A DNA stretch of 64,000 bases from Saccharina japonica (taxonomy: Eukaryota; Sar; Phaeophyceae; Laminariales; Laminariaceae), in contig MEHQ01002661.1 of the NCBI GenBank assembly GCA_008828725.1, positions 197,565 through 261,564 on the forward strand, given 5' to 3'. Below the pieces are notes generated by a model that worked only from the letters and a program-made list of their open reading frames with translations, was not told where the DNA came from and made no database searches. Both the position numbers and the translations under genes were made by a program. Each line of letters begins with the position of its first letter. The first letter of the stretch is position 1. This document shows positions 48,500 through 59,039 of the stretch, one piece after another.

Positions 48500-50557
48500 A
48501 TGGCGGGAAAAACAGTGTTTGTTTCACTCGATGCTCGCGTACCTCAGGCCCGTACAGCCAGCAAGACGGGTAGTGATACCTCGATCAAGAGCCCACGGGC
48601 TCCTCAGCCACCTGTTAGTAATACTCACGGTGGCGTACCGGCGACGGGAACATACGCTTCGTGCGTAGTTCCCCTCGGCCGGGGTACATGTTCAACGACG
48701 GGAACCCGCGCTTCGAGCGCTGCTCCCCTCGGTCATGGTCCTCACTCGGAAACGGGAACTCGCGCTCCCAGCGCTGATTCCCTCTCCCGTGGTCCGAATT
48801 TGGCAACGGGGGCCCGCGCTTCAAGCGACGGACCCCCCCTTCGGGGTAAGGGAGCCTGCGCTTCACGCGCCGCTCCTCCCTGTCACGCGCCGAGCAGCAC
48901 TCAGAATGCTGCTCCTGCGCTCTGTTATACTTCGCGAGAACGCCCGCCACCCCCTCTACCTGACCGTGTAGTGGCGGTTGGCTTGAGGTGTGGGAAGGCG
49001 GACGCCAAAACACCGAGACCTTTGGCGAGGCTCGACTCGGTGATCCCTCGCGACAGCAGCGGGCGCTCTACCCTTTTTCCCGTCAAGGAGGAGGCGACAA
49101 GATTAGCTACCTCGTCCCCCTTCTCCAAGACGTGGAAACGGAGAGAGCCTACTCGGGTGGGAACTTTGTTGCCGCCCTCCCGAGCCCCGTTCTCGGAGAC
49201 ACCCCAAGGGTCTACAGACCCTCTTTCGTCTTCGTGCACGCTAACCCACGTGCAGCTTGCACCGTCGGCAACAGTGGAGCCGGAAGCAGATCCGACACTG
49301 CCCGACGGGCCAGTGGTGACACCACGGCCTCCAGTCAGATCAACTGGACGCTATACCCGTATGAATACGGAAGATTCGCGCCTCTCGTCAAGCAGAGGGG
49401 GCCCAGAGCCCCCTGCCCCTTTGAGGGCAATAAGAGCCCCTTCTTGCGAATTTCCGCCAACGAGCGTGGGTGACGCGAGGCCAGGAACCGTGGGTTCGGA
49501 CTCGCCTTGCGCACCCGAGGCCCGGTGCCCCCTGAGAGGGGCACCGCAGGCCCAAACTGCCGCGGCCCAGTGCCCCCTGAGAGGGGCACCGCAGGCCCCA
49601 ACGGCCGAGGCCCGGTGCCCCCTGAGAGGGACACCGCAGGCCCAAACGACCGCGGCCCAGTGCCCCCAAACGGGGGCACCGCAGGCCCAACCTGCCGAGG
49701 CCCAGCGCCCCCAAACGGGGGCACCGCGAGCCCAAACTTCCGAGACCCAGTGCCCTCAAACGGGGACACTGCAGGCCGGAACACCGCGGGCCCAAACTTC
49801 CGAGACCCAGTGCCCTCAAACGGGGACATTGCAGGCCGGAACACCGCAGGCCCAAATTTCCGAGACCCAGTGCCCTCAAACGGGGACACTGCCGGCCGGA
49901 ACTGCCAATACGGCCACCGGCGGCTGGACACCGTCGGTCTTTGACCCTACTCTCGAATATTCAACAGACAAGGTGGTGCTGTTCTGGCAGCCCCCCTCCT
50001 ATTTTTCGCAGTGGTCTCCATCGTCGTTTGTCGTCGACGACGTATCATATTCTTGCGCGGAGCAGTATATGATGGCCGAAAAGGCCAGGCTTTTCAAAGA
50101 CCACCGCGCGGTTGAACGCATCATGTCCTCACCAGACCCACGCACGCATAAACGCCTCGGTCGTGGCGTGCGCAACTTTGACTCTGTTGTTTGGGATCGA
50201 GAGAAGCAACAAGCCGTATTATCTGGCACCTATGCCAAATTTACGCAGAACCCCGCCATGAAAAATCACCTTTTGAGCACGGGCACCAAACGTTTGGCTG
50301 AGGCCAGCCCTCTGGACCCAGTGTGGGGCATTGGTCTCCGGGCGGACGATCCCAGGGCCAGTGACCCCCGCATGTGGAGAGGGTCAAACTTGCTCGGTGA
50401 GGCGCTTTCTGCTGTTCGCGAGATAATTCGCGAAAGCCAGGCCGGGTTGGCACACCCCGCCTCCTCTCGTCAACACTGCACTCCAACCGGGAGCACCAAT
50501 ACCGACGAGATTTCCACAGCGCCGCCGCCTGTCCCGTTAACCGCGGCCAGCGCTTAA
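48500..50557 (+). CDS. NADAR (YbiA-like) domain protein within the LTR element
   Basis: 685 residues from ATG 48500. Residues 1-490 are low-complexity, Pro/Thr/Gln rich, with minisatellites of about 54 bp (48640-48870) and 45-60 bp (49525-49910). Residues 492-646 match NADAR from end to end: VLFWQPPSYFSQWSPSSF, SCAEQYMMAEKARLFKD, HKRLGRGVRNFD, YAKFTQNPAMKNHLLSTG, RLAEASPLDPVWGIGL, WRGSNLLGEAL and SAVREII. Known NADAR enzymes cleave N-glycosidic bonds, on riboflavin-pathway intermediates (YbiA) or on ADP-ribosylated guanine. All landmark motifs are present, so activity is plausible. Its place between Gag and the integrase remnant, inside matching LTRs, shows it travels with the element. The partner substrate and role are unknown. 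Confidence 0.85.
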   Translation: MAGKTVFVSLDARVPQARTASKTGSDTSIKSPRAPQPPVSNTHGGVPATGTYASCVVPLGRGTCSTTGTRASSAAPLGHGPHSETGTRAPSADSLSRGPNLATGARASSDGPPLRGKGACASRAAPPCHAPSSTQNAAPALCYTSRERPPPPLPDRVVAVGLRCGKADAKTPRPLARLDSVIPRDSSGRSTLFPVKEEATRLATSSPFSKTWKRREPTRVGTLLPPSRAPFSETPQGSTDPLSSSCTLTHVQLAPSATVEPEADPTLPDGPVVTPRPPVRSTGRYTRMNTEDSRLSSSRGGPEPPAPLRAIRAPSCEFPPTSVGDARPGTVGSDSPCAPEARCPLRGAPQAQTAAAQCPLRGAPQAPTAEARCPLRGTPQAQTTAAQCPQTGAPQAQPAEAQRPQTGAPRAQTSETQCPQTGTLQAGTPRAQTSETQCPQTGTLQAGTPQAQISETQCPQTGTLPAGTANTATGGWTPSVFDPTLEYSTDKVVLFWQPPSYFSQWSPSSFVVDDVSYSCAEQYMMAEKARLFKDHRAVERIMSSPDPRTHKRLGRGVRNFDSVVWDREKQQAVLSGTYAKFTQNPAMKNHLLSTGTKRLAEASPLDPVWGIGLRADDPRASDPRMWRGSNLLGEALSAVREIIRESQAGLAHPASSRQHCTPTGSTNTDEISTAPPPVPLTAASA
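49525..49910 (+). repeat. coding minisatellite, 45-60-bp units
   Basis: About eight units encode QCPLRGAPQAQTAAA-like, later QCPQTGTLQAGTP-like, repeats in the linker before NADAR. Unit length stays a multiple of three, so the frame is kept. Confidence 0.85.
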
Positions 50558-50580
50558 AAGGGTCCTCCTCTGGAGTTTCC

Positions 50581-50597
50581 GATTTTTTTTTTTTTTC
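50581..50597 (+). repeat. poly-T tract
   Basis: A T run just after the NADAR ORF stop, in the spacer before the integrase remnant. Confidence 0.7.
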
Positions 50598-50750
50598 GAA
50601 CGCGCCGGCCGACCAAAGCCCTCAAGTTTTGGCGATAGCTTCTGGCGTCGGCCCTCGCCTTGCGTCGTCCGAACACGGCCCCTGCCTTGTTGGGAGCACA
50701 GTCACGCTAGGCGACGCTTCTTCAACCGCTAAAATCGGCGCACATACCGC

Positions 50751-51728
50751 TTGCCGGAACCTGCCACGAAGTACAACCGCAGTGGATCGACGAGCCTTAC
50801 CCCCGTTAAGGACGGGGGTCTCCACCTCATAAGGTCCTGCGGACTGCACACCCCTTTCTCGCCGATTCCAGGTGTCGGCTTGGGTGGGCTGGTGTCCCAC
50901 TCTGATAGTGCTGCCTTGGGTGGGCTGGTGCCCCACACTGGCAGTGCTGCCTTGGGTGGGCTGGTGCCCCGCACTGATAATGCTACCTTGGGTGGGCTCC
51001 CCTTTCCCTCCGCGGAACTTTGCGATTTTCGCACACACGGGCCACGTATAAGGATTGACGACCTTTCTACTCCCTCGGGGAGATTCGTCGTTCGTGTTTC
51101 TGCCTCCGTCGATAGCCGTCCCGGCCGCAGGATGAATTCGCCTGCCGCCGACGCCGCTTTCGCTTCTGTTTTCGCCGTACCCACCGAGGACGGCTTGGGC
51201 TCCGCAGACGCCCCACACACCGCGACTACCGTCGCCCAGACAACTTCCACTTCCGGGAGTTCTACACAAGGACGGTTACACAACCGACGTCGACCTTGTC
51301 CTACTTGTCCGATATCCGACACCATCGCCAGCGCCGGACTCACCGGCCCTCTTCCGGCCACGTCGCAGCACAATTTCTACATCTTACTCATCACCGGCCG
51401 TTTCAGTCGCCGAACCGACATCTTGGCCAACATATATATTCCCCTCAGGGGGCGCCCACGTACCATCACTTCGGATAATGGCCTCCAGTTCTGCTCCAAG
51501 CTTTCTCTCCCTCCAGCGCGCTACACGACTTCAATAGGAGCCTTACGTGGTCCTTGGTGTCTCCAGGCCCACATAGCGAGCGTGCTTTCTCGAGGGACCC
51601 AACGTAACGTAGAGAAATCTCGAGGCACGGCCGTGGAGAGTACACTTTCATACCGCCGCCACCCTCGATCGTTTCCCGTTTTTATGGACTTTGGGGCTGG
51701 GAGGGTTTCTTTCAAGGCCTTAGAATAG
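50751..51728 (+). pseudogene. pol remnant with partial DDE integrase (fossil)
   Basis: The frame carries a 39-bp coding repeat (LGGLVPHTGSAA-like, 50880-51000). About residues 205-245 follow, recognisable as Ty3/gypsy integrase core: FYILLITGRFSRR and IYIPLRGRPRTITSDNGLQF. Only part of the domain is present and the remainder is unrelated or degraded. No reverse transcriptase or RNase H is seen. Confidence 0.6.
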
Positions 51729-52292
51729 GTATTTCTTGCACTTCCGGCGTGGGTTTGGTATGGGGTTCGGTATTGGGTTTGGTGTCTTCCTTCATATATA
51801 TATATGTATATTTTTTTCTTTCGTCCTGCCGACGCCCTCCCCCGCCAGAGCCGAGGGGGGTGGTCAGGGTAATATGGCTACTCATACCGTGGCACAGGAC
51901 TGTATCGTTATTTGTGGTTTATCCCTCTTATGTATTCTTCAGCAAGGCACTCGCCTCCCCCTCGCGGGGCGGGCGATAGTGCCCATTCCCCGTACGGTGT
52001 CAGTTGTTTCCTTCTTGGTGCTAGTTGTTGCCTTCTCGTCCCCCCCCCCTCGCCTTGTTGGCGACTCATGGGAGGTCTCTGACGTTGGTTTCGTTCACAG
52101 CACCTGCGTTTACGTTCGATTGCCTTTCTTTGCGTTTTTTTTTTTTTTTTTTCCGGCTTCTTAGGCTAGCAACTTAGAGGTGTGGGAGGGGTTTTGAGGA
52201 GCCGCATCTTCGACTCATGTTCTAATTCGGGGAACTGGGATTTCCCCGTTTTTCCCATATTTCTGCATATACGGCTCATCAGGGTGGGCTAG
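51729..52292 (+). other. 3' non-coding region of the LTR element
   Basis: Low-complexity DNA with T-rich tracts (52136-52151) and a TA run (about 51797-51812). AGGGTGGGCTAG just before the right LTR is a weak candidate polypurine tract. A 142-codon frame here is low complexity and I do not call it. Confidence 0.5.
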
Positions 52293-52568
52293 TGTAATGG
52301 TATGGGCTAGGAAGGCCGGTAATTACCTCTGCATAGGTAATTGGTCCGTTTTCGTATAACTTGGATGGCATTCGTATTCGGTATTCGGGGTATTTATAAT
52401 ATCTGTGGGCCATACTTGAAGCCCACCGAGACAGATGTCATCTGGCTCGGGGTTTAATATAAGCTGCTTCTCTTCTACGCTTGACTCTACGGAAAGTGAG
52501 TAACACCAAGGATGCTTAATAGACAAACCTGCAAGGGGATACTCTGTGTCTCACCCAGTCATATCACA
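52293..52568 (+). repeat. right LTR, 276 bp
   Basis: Starts TGTAATGG and ends ATATCACA. Same length as the left LTR, with 7 differences by hand count. It is followed by GGCG, matching the four bases before the left LTR. Confidence 0.92.
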
Positions 52569-52725
52569 GGCGTGTGTTTTGTTGGGTTTCCAGGGGTTTT
52601 GTTTCGTTTGTGATTTCTCCGTTGCGTAATGAGTAAGGGATACTACAGCACTATACCGCAGTTAGGGGCGTTCTAAAACCATTGGACGCACCCTGCCACC
52701 GTTGCTCAAAATACGTGGAATGTTA
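52569..52725 (+). repeat. ~200-bp tandem repeat array, resumed
   Basis: GTGTGTTTTGTTGGGTTTCC, CTCCGTTGCGTAATGAGTAA and ACCATTGG..GCACCCTGCCAC continue the unit interrupted at 41345. Confidence 0.7.
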
Positions 52726-54299
52726 TGCCGTTGCTGTGGAAACGGATTTGCCATGGCGTGAGGTTGTGTGACGTCGTCACAGCTCTAAGGCAAGCGGTGA
52801 ATGGCATAGGATCATATATTGTGCCGTGACAGTGCGAGTTCGTTTATATAAAGTATAATCCAACTAGTATATGGCCTGGTGGGTCGGATTGGAAGATACC
52901 GTCCGTCAATCGTCGTATCCGTCTACAGTTTGGTCATGAACAAATAAAAGCAACGCTATCATTAAACGTAATATTTAAACTTTGTTACCGTATACCAAAT
53001 ATGCGCTCATACGATGATGCACTAGATTCAGTGTACCCGAGGGCTTCTTGCTCTCACCCAAGCTCTTTACGAGTAGCACCACCGTGTGTTCAAGATTGTG
53101 TACTAAACGGGTCCGGGAGGATATTGTTTTATTGTATGCGTGCCTTCTAGTATACAAAACAGTGGAGCATACAGGTTCGCTGCCCGAACAATACAAACTC
53201 ATATTATATACAAGGTTTTCTATGGGAGTGGTGTGAGGTGGGAGTTGATTCTTGCACGAATAACATTTGCTTGTAGCCACCGGGCAAGTGACTACGCTAC
53301 AGTACGGCCTGATGCCCTGCTTTCTGTACAGCAGCAGCACAGCAATAAACTCATATGATCACGGGATACAGTAGTTCCGTCCCTGCAGCCACACGCCTTC
53401 CGCCTGAGCTACCGTCGCAGAAGTCGATTGAGTGATCCTTGCTACCGGTATGCTGCAGTACAGCCGAACAATATGACCTCTGCCTGATAGTCTGTATGGT
53501 GGCGTCTCTGTCTACGCCCACGAAAATGCCGGTTGTACATCAATACATGATGAGCAAATATATATTCTAGTCTGTACCAGGTATGCTGGTGTCTTTCCCT
53601 GGTGCTGTACACATGTTGATCGTCGAGCAGGTACGTTATGGTGGCTGCGCACCGAAAGAGCCGGCTGCTTCCGCCCGTTGCTGCTGCTGCATGTAGCGCC
53701 CGCGGCCGCAGCCACATTACTTAGGCATGCGCTATCGCAGCAGTGGATCGTGTGCTGCTGATGTACATCATCAGCTCTGTCTGATGACCTGTATGACTAT
53801 GTCTGCGGCAAATAAGTTGGCGGTGAAACCGGTGCTGTACAGATCACAGACAATGATCTGCGTTGCACTCCAAGCTCGGGGTCGACGTCTCCAACAAACA
53901 ACAGTACGGACTATGCACTACAATCGTGCTGCTGCCAGCAAAAAGTAAGAAGCTGAAAGCTATTTCGAAGAGTTGTCCATAGAAAGTCCAGCCGTTTGTC
54001 ACGAAGAAGATCTACTGTCTAACGGTTTACTCATAACTAACGACCGACCCAGGTTTACGCAAATGTACAGGTATTTATATATATATATATCAATTATATT
54101 TCACACATCAGTATGACCAGGTAAGTATATACTTAGAGGGGGGGCGTGACTGAGTCTCGTGTACATATACCCTTACCCTAGAGTAGAAAGTACTAACTGC
54201 AACGTTGCTGCTCCCTGCAATCCTGGCATTCTGTCAACAGTACATCGCTCTGGGCATTCCTACGCACTGAAACAGGTCACTGTAGGAACCTCAACGTTT
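52726..54299. other. gene-free interval
   Basis: No gene recognised. The DNA is rich in GCTGCTG, GTACAG and CAGTAC words around 53430-53950. A TA microsatellite lies at about 54073-54090. Confidence 0.4.
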
Positions 54300-54735
54300 A
54301 TCTAAGGAATCTCGGAGACCCCACTCACGTAACCCCGGATATCCCAGACGAATAGTACACCGATAAACCATAACACGGGTAGTGCAACTATACTTACTCG
54401 CAGTATTTACAACTCAGGGAGAGAAGCAAATAACACACAACATAGATTAATAAAACGGAGCGACCTGGTTCCTTCATTATGGAACATGGTCACCACGGCA
54501 ACGTGTCAACAGGCTACCCTCGACCAAACATCGCACACATGACCAAAACGACAGATTGACTTGAAGAATCAACTCGACCACACTTTGACACTTCGAGTCA
54601 GCAGCAACTTCAAGTATGTCAACCTCAATCGTACACCCTGCTTCGACCGGATGCAGTTTCCACTTCGCCTTTGTTATCTTGCGCAGCAACATACACTCCC
54701 GGTCTAGTGCACAACAACCTGAACAGTTACCAGCC
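54300..54735 (+). repeat. dispersed repeat, copy B
   Basis: Degenerate relative of 35995-36425, with the landmarks given there. Divergence is high, with indels, so the family is old. Confidence 0.55.
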
Positions 54736-56076
54736 TTGATATAACAACTGACTTGTAGCGGCAACCAGACATGACATGCTGCAATCCTCCTCAAAAATAT
54801 TTGTTTTAGCTTAGGCGCTACAACGCCCATGAACTCTAACCTCAACCGCGTGGATTTTCGGTGTGGTTATTTATACTAATATAAATGTATTCTTAAAAAG
54901 TATAAATACACCAAAACTGACTCCAGTAGGTACGACGAGATATACGAGACATGCCTGGTGTTTCGATCTGAGGCATAACTTATGATTGAGCTTTTCAGAC
55001 CGATCAATCAACATTGTAAAATATTGGCACGTTGTCAATGTAAGATGTCAAGACTATACAGCAGTGCACACCTCTTAAAGGCTGGGGGGGAGCTCCTACT
55101 TCCATTCCGGGTGCGGTTCTAAAATTACTTCTTTGCTGGTATCGCTTGTTTCTAGGCACTGCACCAACCACCGCAGTAGTGTATTACACAACTAATCACA
55201 ATGTATTGTGTGTCATAAATCTTTTGTTTTGACTATGCTGATCGACGCCCACAAAGGTATATACACGAAGGTTTCCTCGTTCTTTTAAGCGAAGGTCAAC
55301 AGGTTGTCGATAGGTTGTTATTCGTACGGAAAAGTAGAGATTTGATGTTTGATTGTAAAATACTATAGTTACGGTGCCCCTTCAATTCTTCGGACTTTTA
55401 AAACCATCTATCCGTTTGATGACGAAAACCACCATGCCAGCTTGGACGACCCAAGTGAAATATGACACTATATGACAGACTGATGTGAAATGGAGAATTA
55501 CTTCGAAACTCATATTTACGTCTTGTATGTAAAACCTCGGACTAGTGCTATTCTGACGTATCCTGTCTACAGAGTAGACACCGTTTACTGAGTAACTACT
55601 TTGAATTGCGGTTGTACTAGGGTGGCTAACTACTGCATTCCAGTTTCGGTCGTAGTATATTTATTGACATCACTTAATGGTCATCACAGACCCTACAATG
55701 TACCTGGTAGACGTTACAAGGGGAAGGATAGGGAAATATATATCGTCATTATTTAAGAAATCATAATGCTGGCAACGCTGAAGGGAGGGAATACGAGCTA
55801 AAGCGAAGACGTTAAGCCTGGAGACTAACATACCTTTACATCAGGCGCCCACAGCCCTGGAATATAAAACAACAGTTACTATTTGTTGGGCGCACTCAGC
55901 CACTTGTTTTGCCGACACACCGTTACGGCAAGGGGAGTGGCAGAGTAGCTATCCACTGACCGCAATTCTGCTTTGATTATACGTTTGAGTCTCAGCCTAG
56001 GCTCTTCAGAGGGTGCATACGCCTTACTACGCTGAGGGCTCAAGCTTGCAACAATAGCAGACATGTCATGCTCACT
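54736..56076. other. gene-free interval
   Basis: No coding region, RNA or repeat that I can support, apart from one TACCTGGTA motif at 55701. Confidence 0.4.
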
Positions 56077-56315
56077 ACCTACCTAATGCTAAACGGTGAA
56101 CACCTTAGAAGGTAGGTATGGATGAGGCAAATCACACATCGTCCAGATGAATCCAAACTACTGTAGAGAGTAGTATGCGACAAGACTTAAGAACCTAAAT
56201 AATACCAGGTATCAAACAGTGGACAACATCAGAAGGTATGCATGTATGAGACAGATCACAAACCACCCAGATAAGCTCAATCTACTGTACAGAGTAGTAT
56301 GCGACAGCCCTCAAG
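56077..56315 (+). repeat. two-copy tandem repeat, period about 122 bp
   Basis: AGAAGGTA(G/T)G..ATG.ATGAG, CAAATCACA or its equivalent, CCAGAT, CTACTGTA(G/C)AGAGTAGTA and TGCGACA..TCAAGAA recur in 56077-56195 and 56200-56315. Confidence 0.7.
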
Positions 56316-56642
56316 AATTTGAGTGAAGAGTTTCAAGCTCGACTTTAGATGAAAATAAGAACAGGGCTTCTTTGCACCGAAACCAAGGTGGTTGCTTGAA
56401 AACATAAATCGAGAGTAGAATAACCAGATTCGGACTACGTACGGCATATGCGCGCATGTCATGTGGCACCAGCCGGCAATGTGTGGATACAACCCGACAC
56501 TAGTTACAAAACCACGTAACGTGTTACAACATGCCTGGTTAACCAACCGTACAACTTGTCGCGACTACTGAAACGACGGAAATGTAAGCCATTCAGGACC
56601 TCAAGCGAGAGTCACAAGCCAAGGACATAGAACAGGTTTATG

Positions 56643-56878
56643 TTATTGGCTGTGGTGGGCAGAGCCAGAATATTCCTGTTCGCGTACCACCCTTCACCCC
56701 CCATAAAGGCCTCGTGAGCGAGCCGCAAACCCTTCGACCTGGTGCTAGGTTTTGGCATGCCGTTGTTGATCCAAAATTATCTATTAAAAAAAGAGAAATT
56801 TCTGCGCTATCTCGGCGCAATCGGAAAAGCAAAAATTGCAAAGTGGTTGAAGGTGCAGATAAACGACGGCTCCGCTGA
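56643..56878 (+). other. unassigned open frame without ATG
   Basis: Open for about 78 codons, starting GGQSQNIPVRVPPFTPHKGL and ending in a basic segment (SIKKREISALSRRNRKSKN). Composition is coding-like. There is no start codon and no recognised domain. It may be an exon or part of an unknown element. Confidence 0.25.
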
Positions 56879-56899
56879 ACAAAGGTAGTACGATAACTT

Positions 56900-57700
56900 G
56901 GTTAGCCTTGGCATCGTCGGTAGACTTCCCAAAGGCTGAACGTGGCTAACAGCAAAAGTTTTGAATCACCTTTCTAAAGAGTTTCGTTATGAAGAGCTGA
57001 TATTGGACGTGGGTTTCCTTCTAATTTCTTATCCAGCGTGTACCTGCCGCACTTGTATGTTTTGTTTACACTGCAGACGTACCTAGAGTACACAGGTGTA
57101 CTCGTACTGTTTTCTATACAAATACATATGGATTGGACCTAATACTGACTACTGGCTTCCTGCATTTAGGTGTACGGGCTGCATGACCTTGCCATGTTTT
57201 GGTTAAGAATGTTGGTCTGGGTTGCAATAATATGTTTAGGAGTGCAAATATGCCGCCGATTTTCTAGGCGATCGCAAGGTTCATTGTTTGTGATCGGATA
57301 TTGAAAATGAAGAACACACGATAGTCAGAGCCGCCGTAGTTGGGGCATATAATCTAGGGCTTGGAACGGCTCGGGAAGGCCTGCGGAACTAGGATAACAT
57401 CACCCCCTCGTCTATGAGAAGATGAGGTTTTGGGTTTATTCGGGTTCCAAATACTTCATCTAGATACGCCGTGAAGGAGGTAGAATTGTTTTGTTTTTCC
57501 TGGTGCTATCTTGACGAGCATTGTTCTGCACTTCGGGTTATATTTGACGTTCGTTGTCTCGGATTGTTGTCTTGGTCTGATGACATCGAACATGGAGGGT
57601 TGTCACGACGGACAGGGGACATTCTTCTATATTTTAGTAAATGACCCGGAGTTGCAGGGCCTCTGAGGAATAGCATAGGAGGGAGTCAACCAAATCGTGC
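56900..57700. other. gene-free interval
   Basis: Nothing I can support. Confidence 0.4.
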
Positions 57701-57711
57701 GAGGGCTCATG

Positions 57712-58046
57712 ATGGAGCTGGGTAGGTCGATCGCTTTGGAAGTCACGAGCACATTGAACTGTGAACCTGTGAACTTGAGCACTGTGAACCTGTGAACTGC
57801 GCGCTGAGACTGAACCACTGGCTCGAAATTCTTGAATATCCGACCCATGGAATGCTACTGCGTGCTCGTGAACGGTCCCGCTGGTCCAATCCGTCCGCTC
57901 GCTTCGATCAAATATTACCCAGGTAAGACACTTCAAAGGTTGAATGTGGTTTGCTTTCGATACCTACAAAAACGCTTCAAAGGTTGAATGTGGTTTGCTT
58001 TCGATGCCTACAAAAACGCGGAGCGCACAAGGTCGCTCCCCGCAAC
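57712..58046 (-). mobile_element. SINE copy, 5'-truncated, with internal 44-bp duplication
   Basis: The body matches 25892-26190 in the same orientation. Shared landmarks are GGAGCTGGGTAGGTCGATC, CTGAGACTGAACCACTGG, CATGGAATGCTACTGC and GCGCACA(G/A)GGTCGCTCCCC. The tRNA-like head is absent, as expected for incomplete target-primed reverse transcription. 57931-57974 is repeated directly as 57975-58018. Confidence 0.65.
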
Positions 58047-58489
58047 AATACTGTAGGGGTTTTCGGTATGCATGTATTGTGAATTTAGAAGTACTTGGAG
58101 ATTTAAAGTGCGATTTGGGCAGTTATCAATGAAAATGGGGAACGTATGCTGTGAAGTATCCACGCGTCGAGCAAAGCTAATACGTGATTTCCCATGCCGA
58201 TGGTCTTCGTGAATCGTGTCTTACACATGGGCTGTTGGTAAATTACGCACAACGTACAGGAAAAACAATTGCTGATACCTATACAGTAGTACATTGCAAA
58301 ACGTATTACAGTGGCTTGTGTTGTTTAAGCATGCGTCCGTGGAGACTACGTAGCAGGGGGGCTGCTATAGCTCAATATTCAATGTCCTATTAGTTTTGTT
58401 GTTCTGCTCCATTACAGCACAGAACAGGGGGTCTGACATTATCCAGTGGTCCGATATCTTTGTGAAGACGGTCTTATTGATTTAAATTT

Positions 58490-59032
58490 TTGGTCTTGCC
58501 AGCATGCTCTCGTTTTATTCGAGAATCTCTTTCCATAGTCACGGCCTCGCTATATACGTTTCGCCGATTATGCGCACGATATAAAGACACTTGTATTGGA
58601 TATGCGGTTTTAGATTTGTCAACTAGAAACGATGCAAGTTGGGATTGCCATTTTTACCTTGGCAATTATTATATGATGGAATTCAGGAGTGCCGTTTTGA
58701 CATTGACAACATTCACGGTGGACGTTTGGATGCGCTGTGTTGCCTGGCATTTTGTGATATGTATAGGTACCAAATGGACATCTTCCCGGAATACTTTCAC
58801 TTTGCATCTCTGCCCACGAGTCTATTCTCGCGCTATCGGCTGCGGGGCACGCAGGGGAGTCGCGTGTACGCCACGACGCAAGTGCGGGTCCCGGCCGAGG
58901 CCCGTGGGGCGTGCTCTGGGCCTTCAAAGTCGCGAATTCTGGCAAATACCTCAGGGGAGACGTTCCGACTTGACACCGCCTCGTAACTACTCTAAAAAAA
59001 CCTGTCGTACGACTGTTCTTTCATCCGTATGA
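58490..59032 (+). other. unassigned overlapping open frames
   Basis: One frame is open for 180 codons (58490-59032) and another for 115 (58639-58986). Neither shows a domain. A third frame contains RYIRFADYAHDI, faintly like a reverse transcriptase motif C region, but stops surround it. Not called as a gene. Confidence 0.2.
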
Positions 59033-59039
59033 ACTTTGA

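Larger units (their letters stand above)
41346..52568 (+). mobile_element. LTR retroelement carrying a NADAR-domain gene
   Basis: Two 276-bp LTRs bound 10.7 kb of internal DNA. In order: a 3.95 kb leader with stem-loops and satellite arrays; a Gag-like ORF; a NADAR-domain ORF in the same frame; an integrase remnant; and a pyrimidine-rich 3' region. Flanks show GGCG on both sides, a 4-bp target duplication. The Gag and NADAR frames look whole. Reverse transcriptase, RNase H and protease are not recognisable, so the element is incomplete as an autonomous unit. LTR identity near 97% suggests insertion is recent relative to the other elements here. Integrase wording fits the Ty3/gypsy group. Confidence 0.85.

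Noticed and set aside
49335-49931. Minus-strand frames of 198 and 163 codons over the NADAR linker
   Set aside because: They are mirror images of the coding minisatellite.
51736-52164. 142-codon frame as an envelope or membrane protein
   Set aside because: It begins in simple sequence, has no ATG at its start, and hydrophobicity comes from T-rich tracts.
58540-58620. Reverse-transcriptase motif C (FADYAHD)
   Set aside because: A single short match without motifs A or B and with stops close by.
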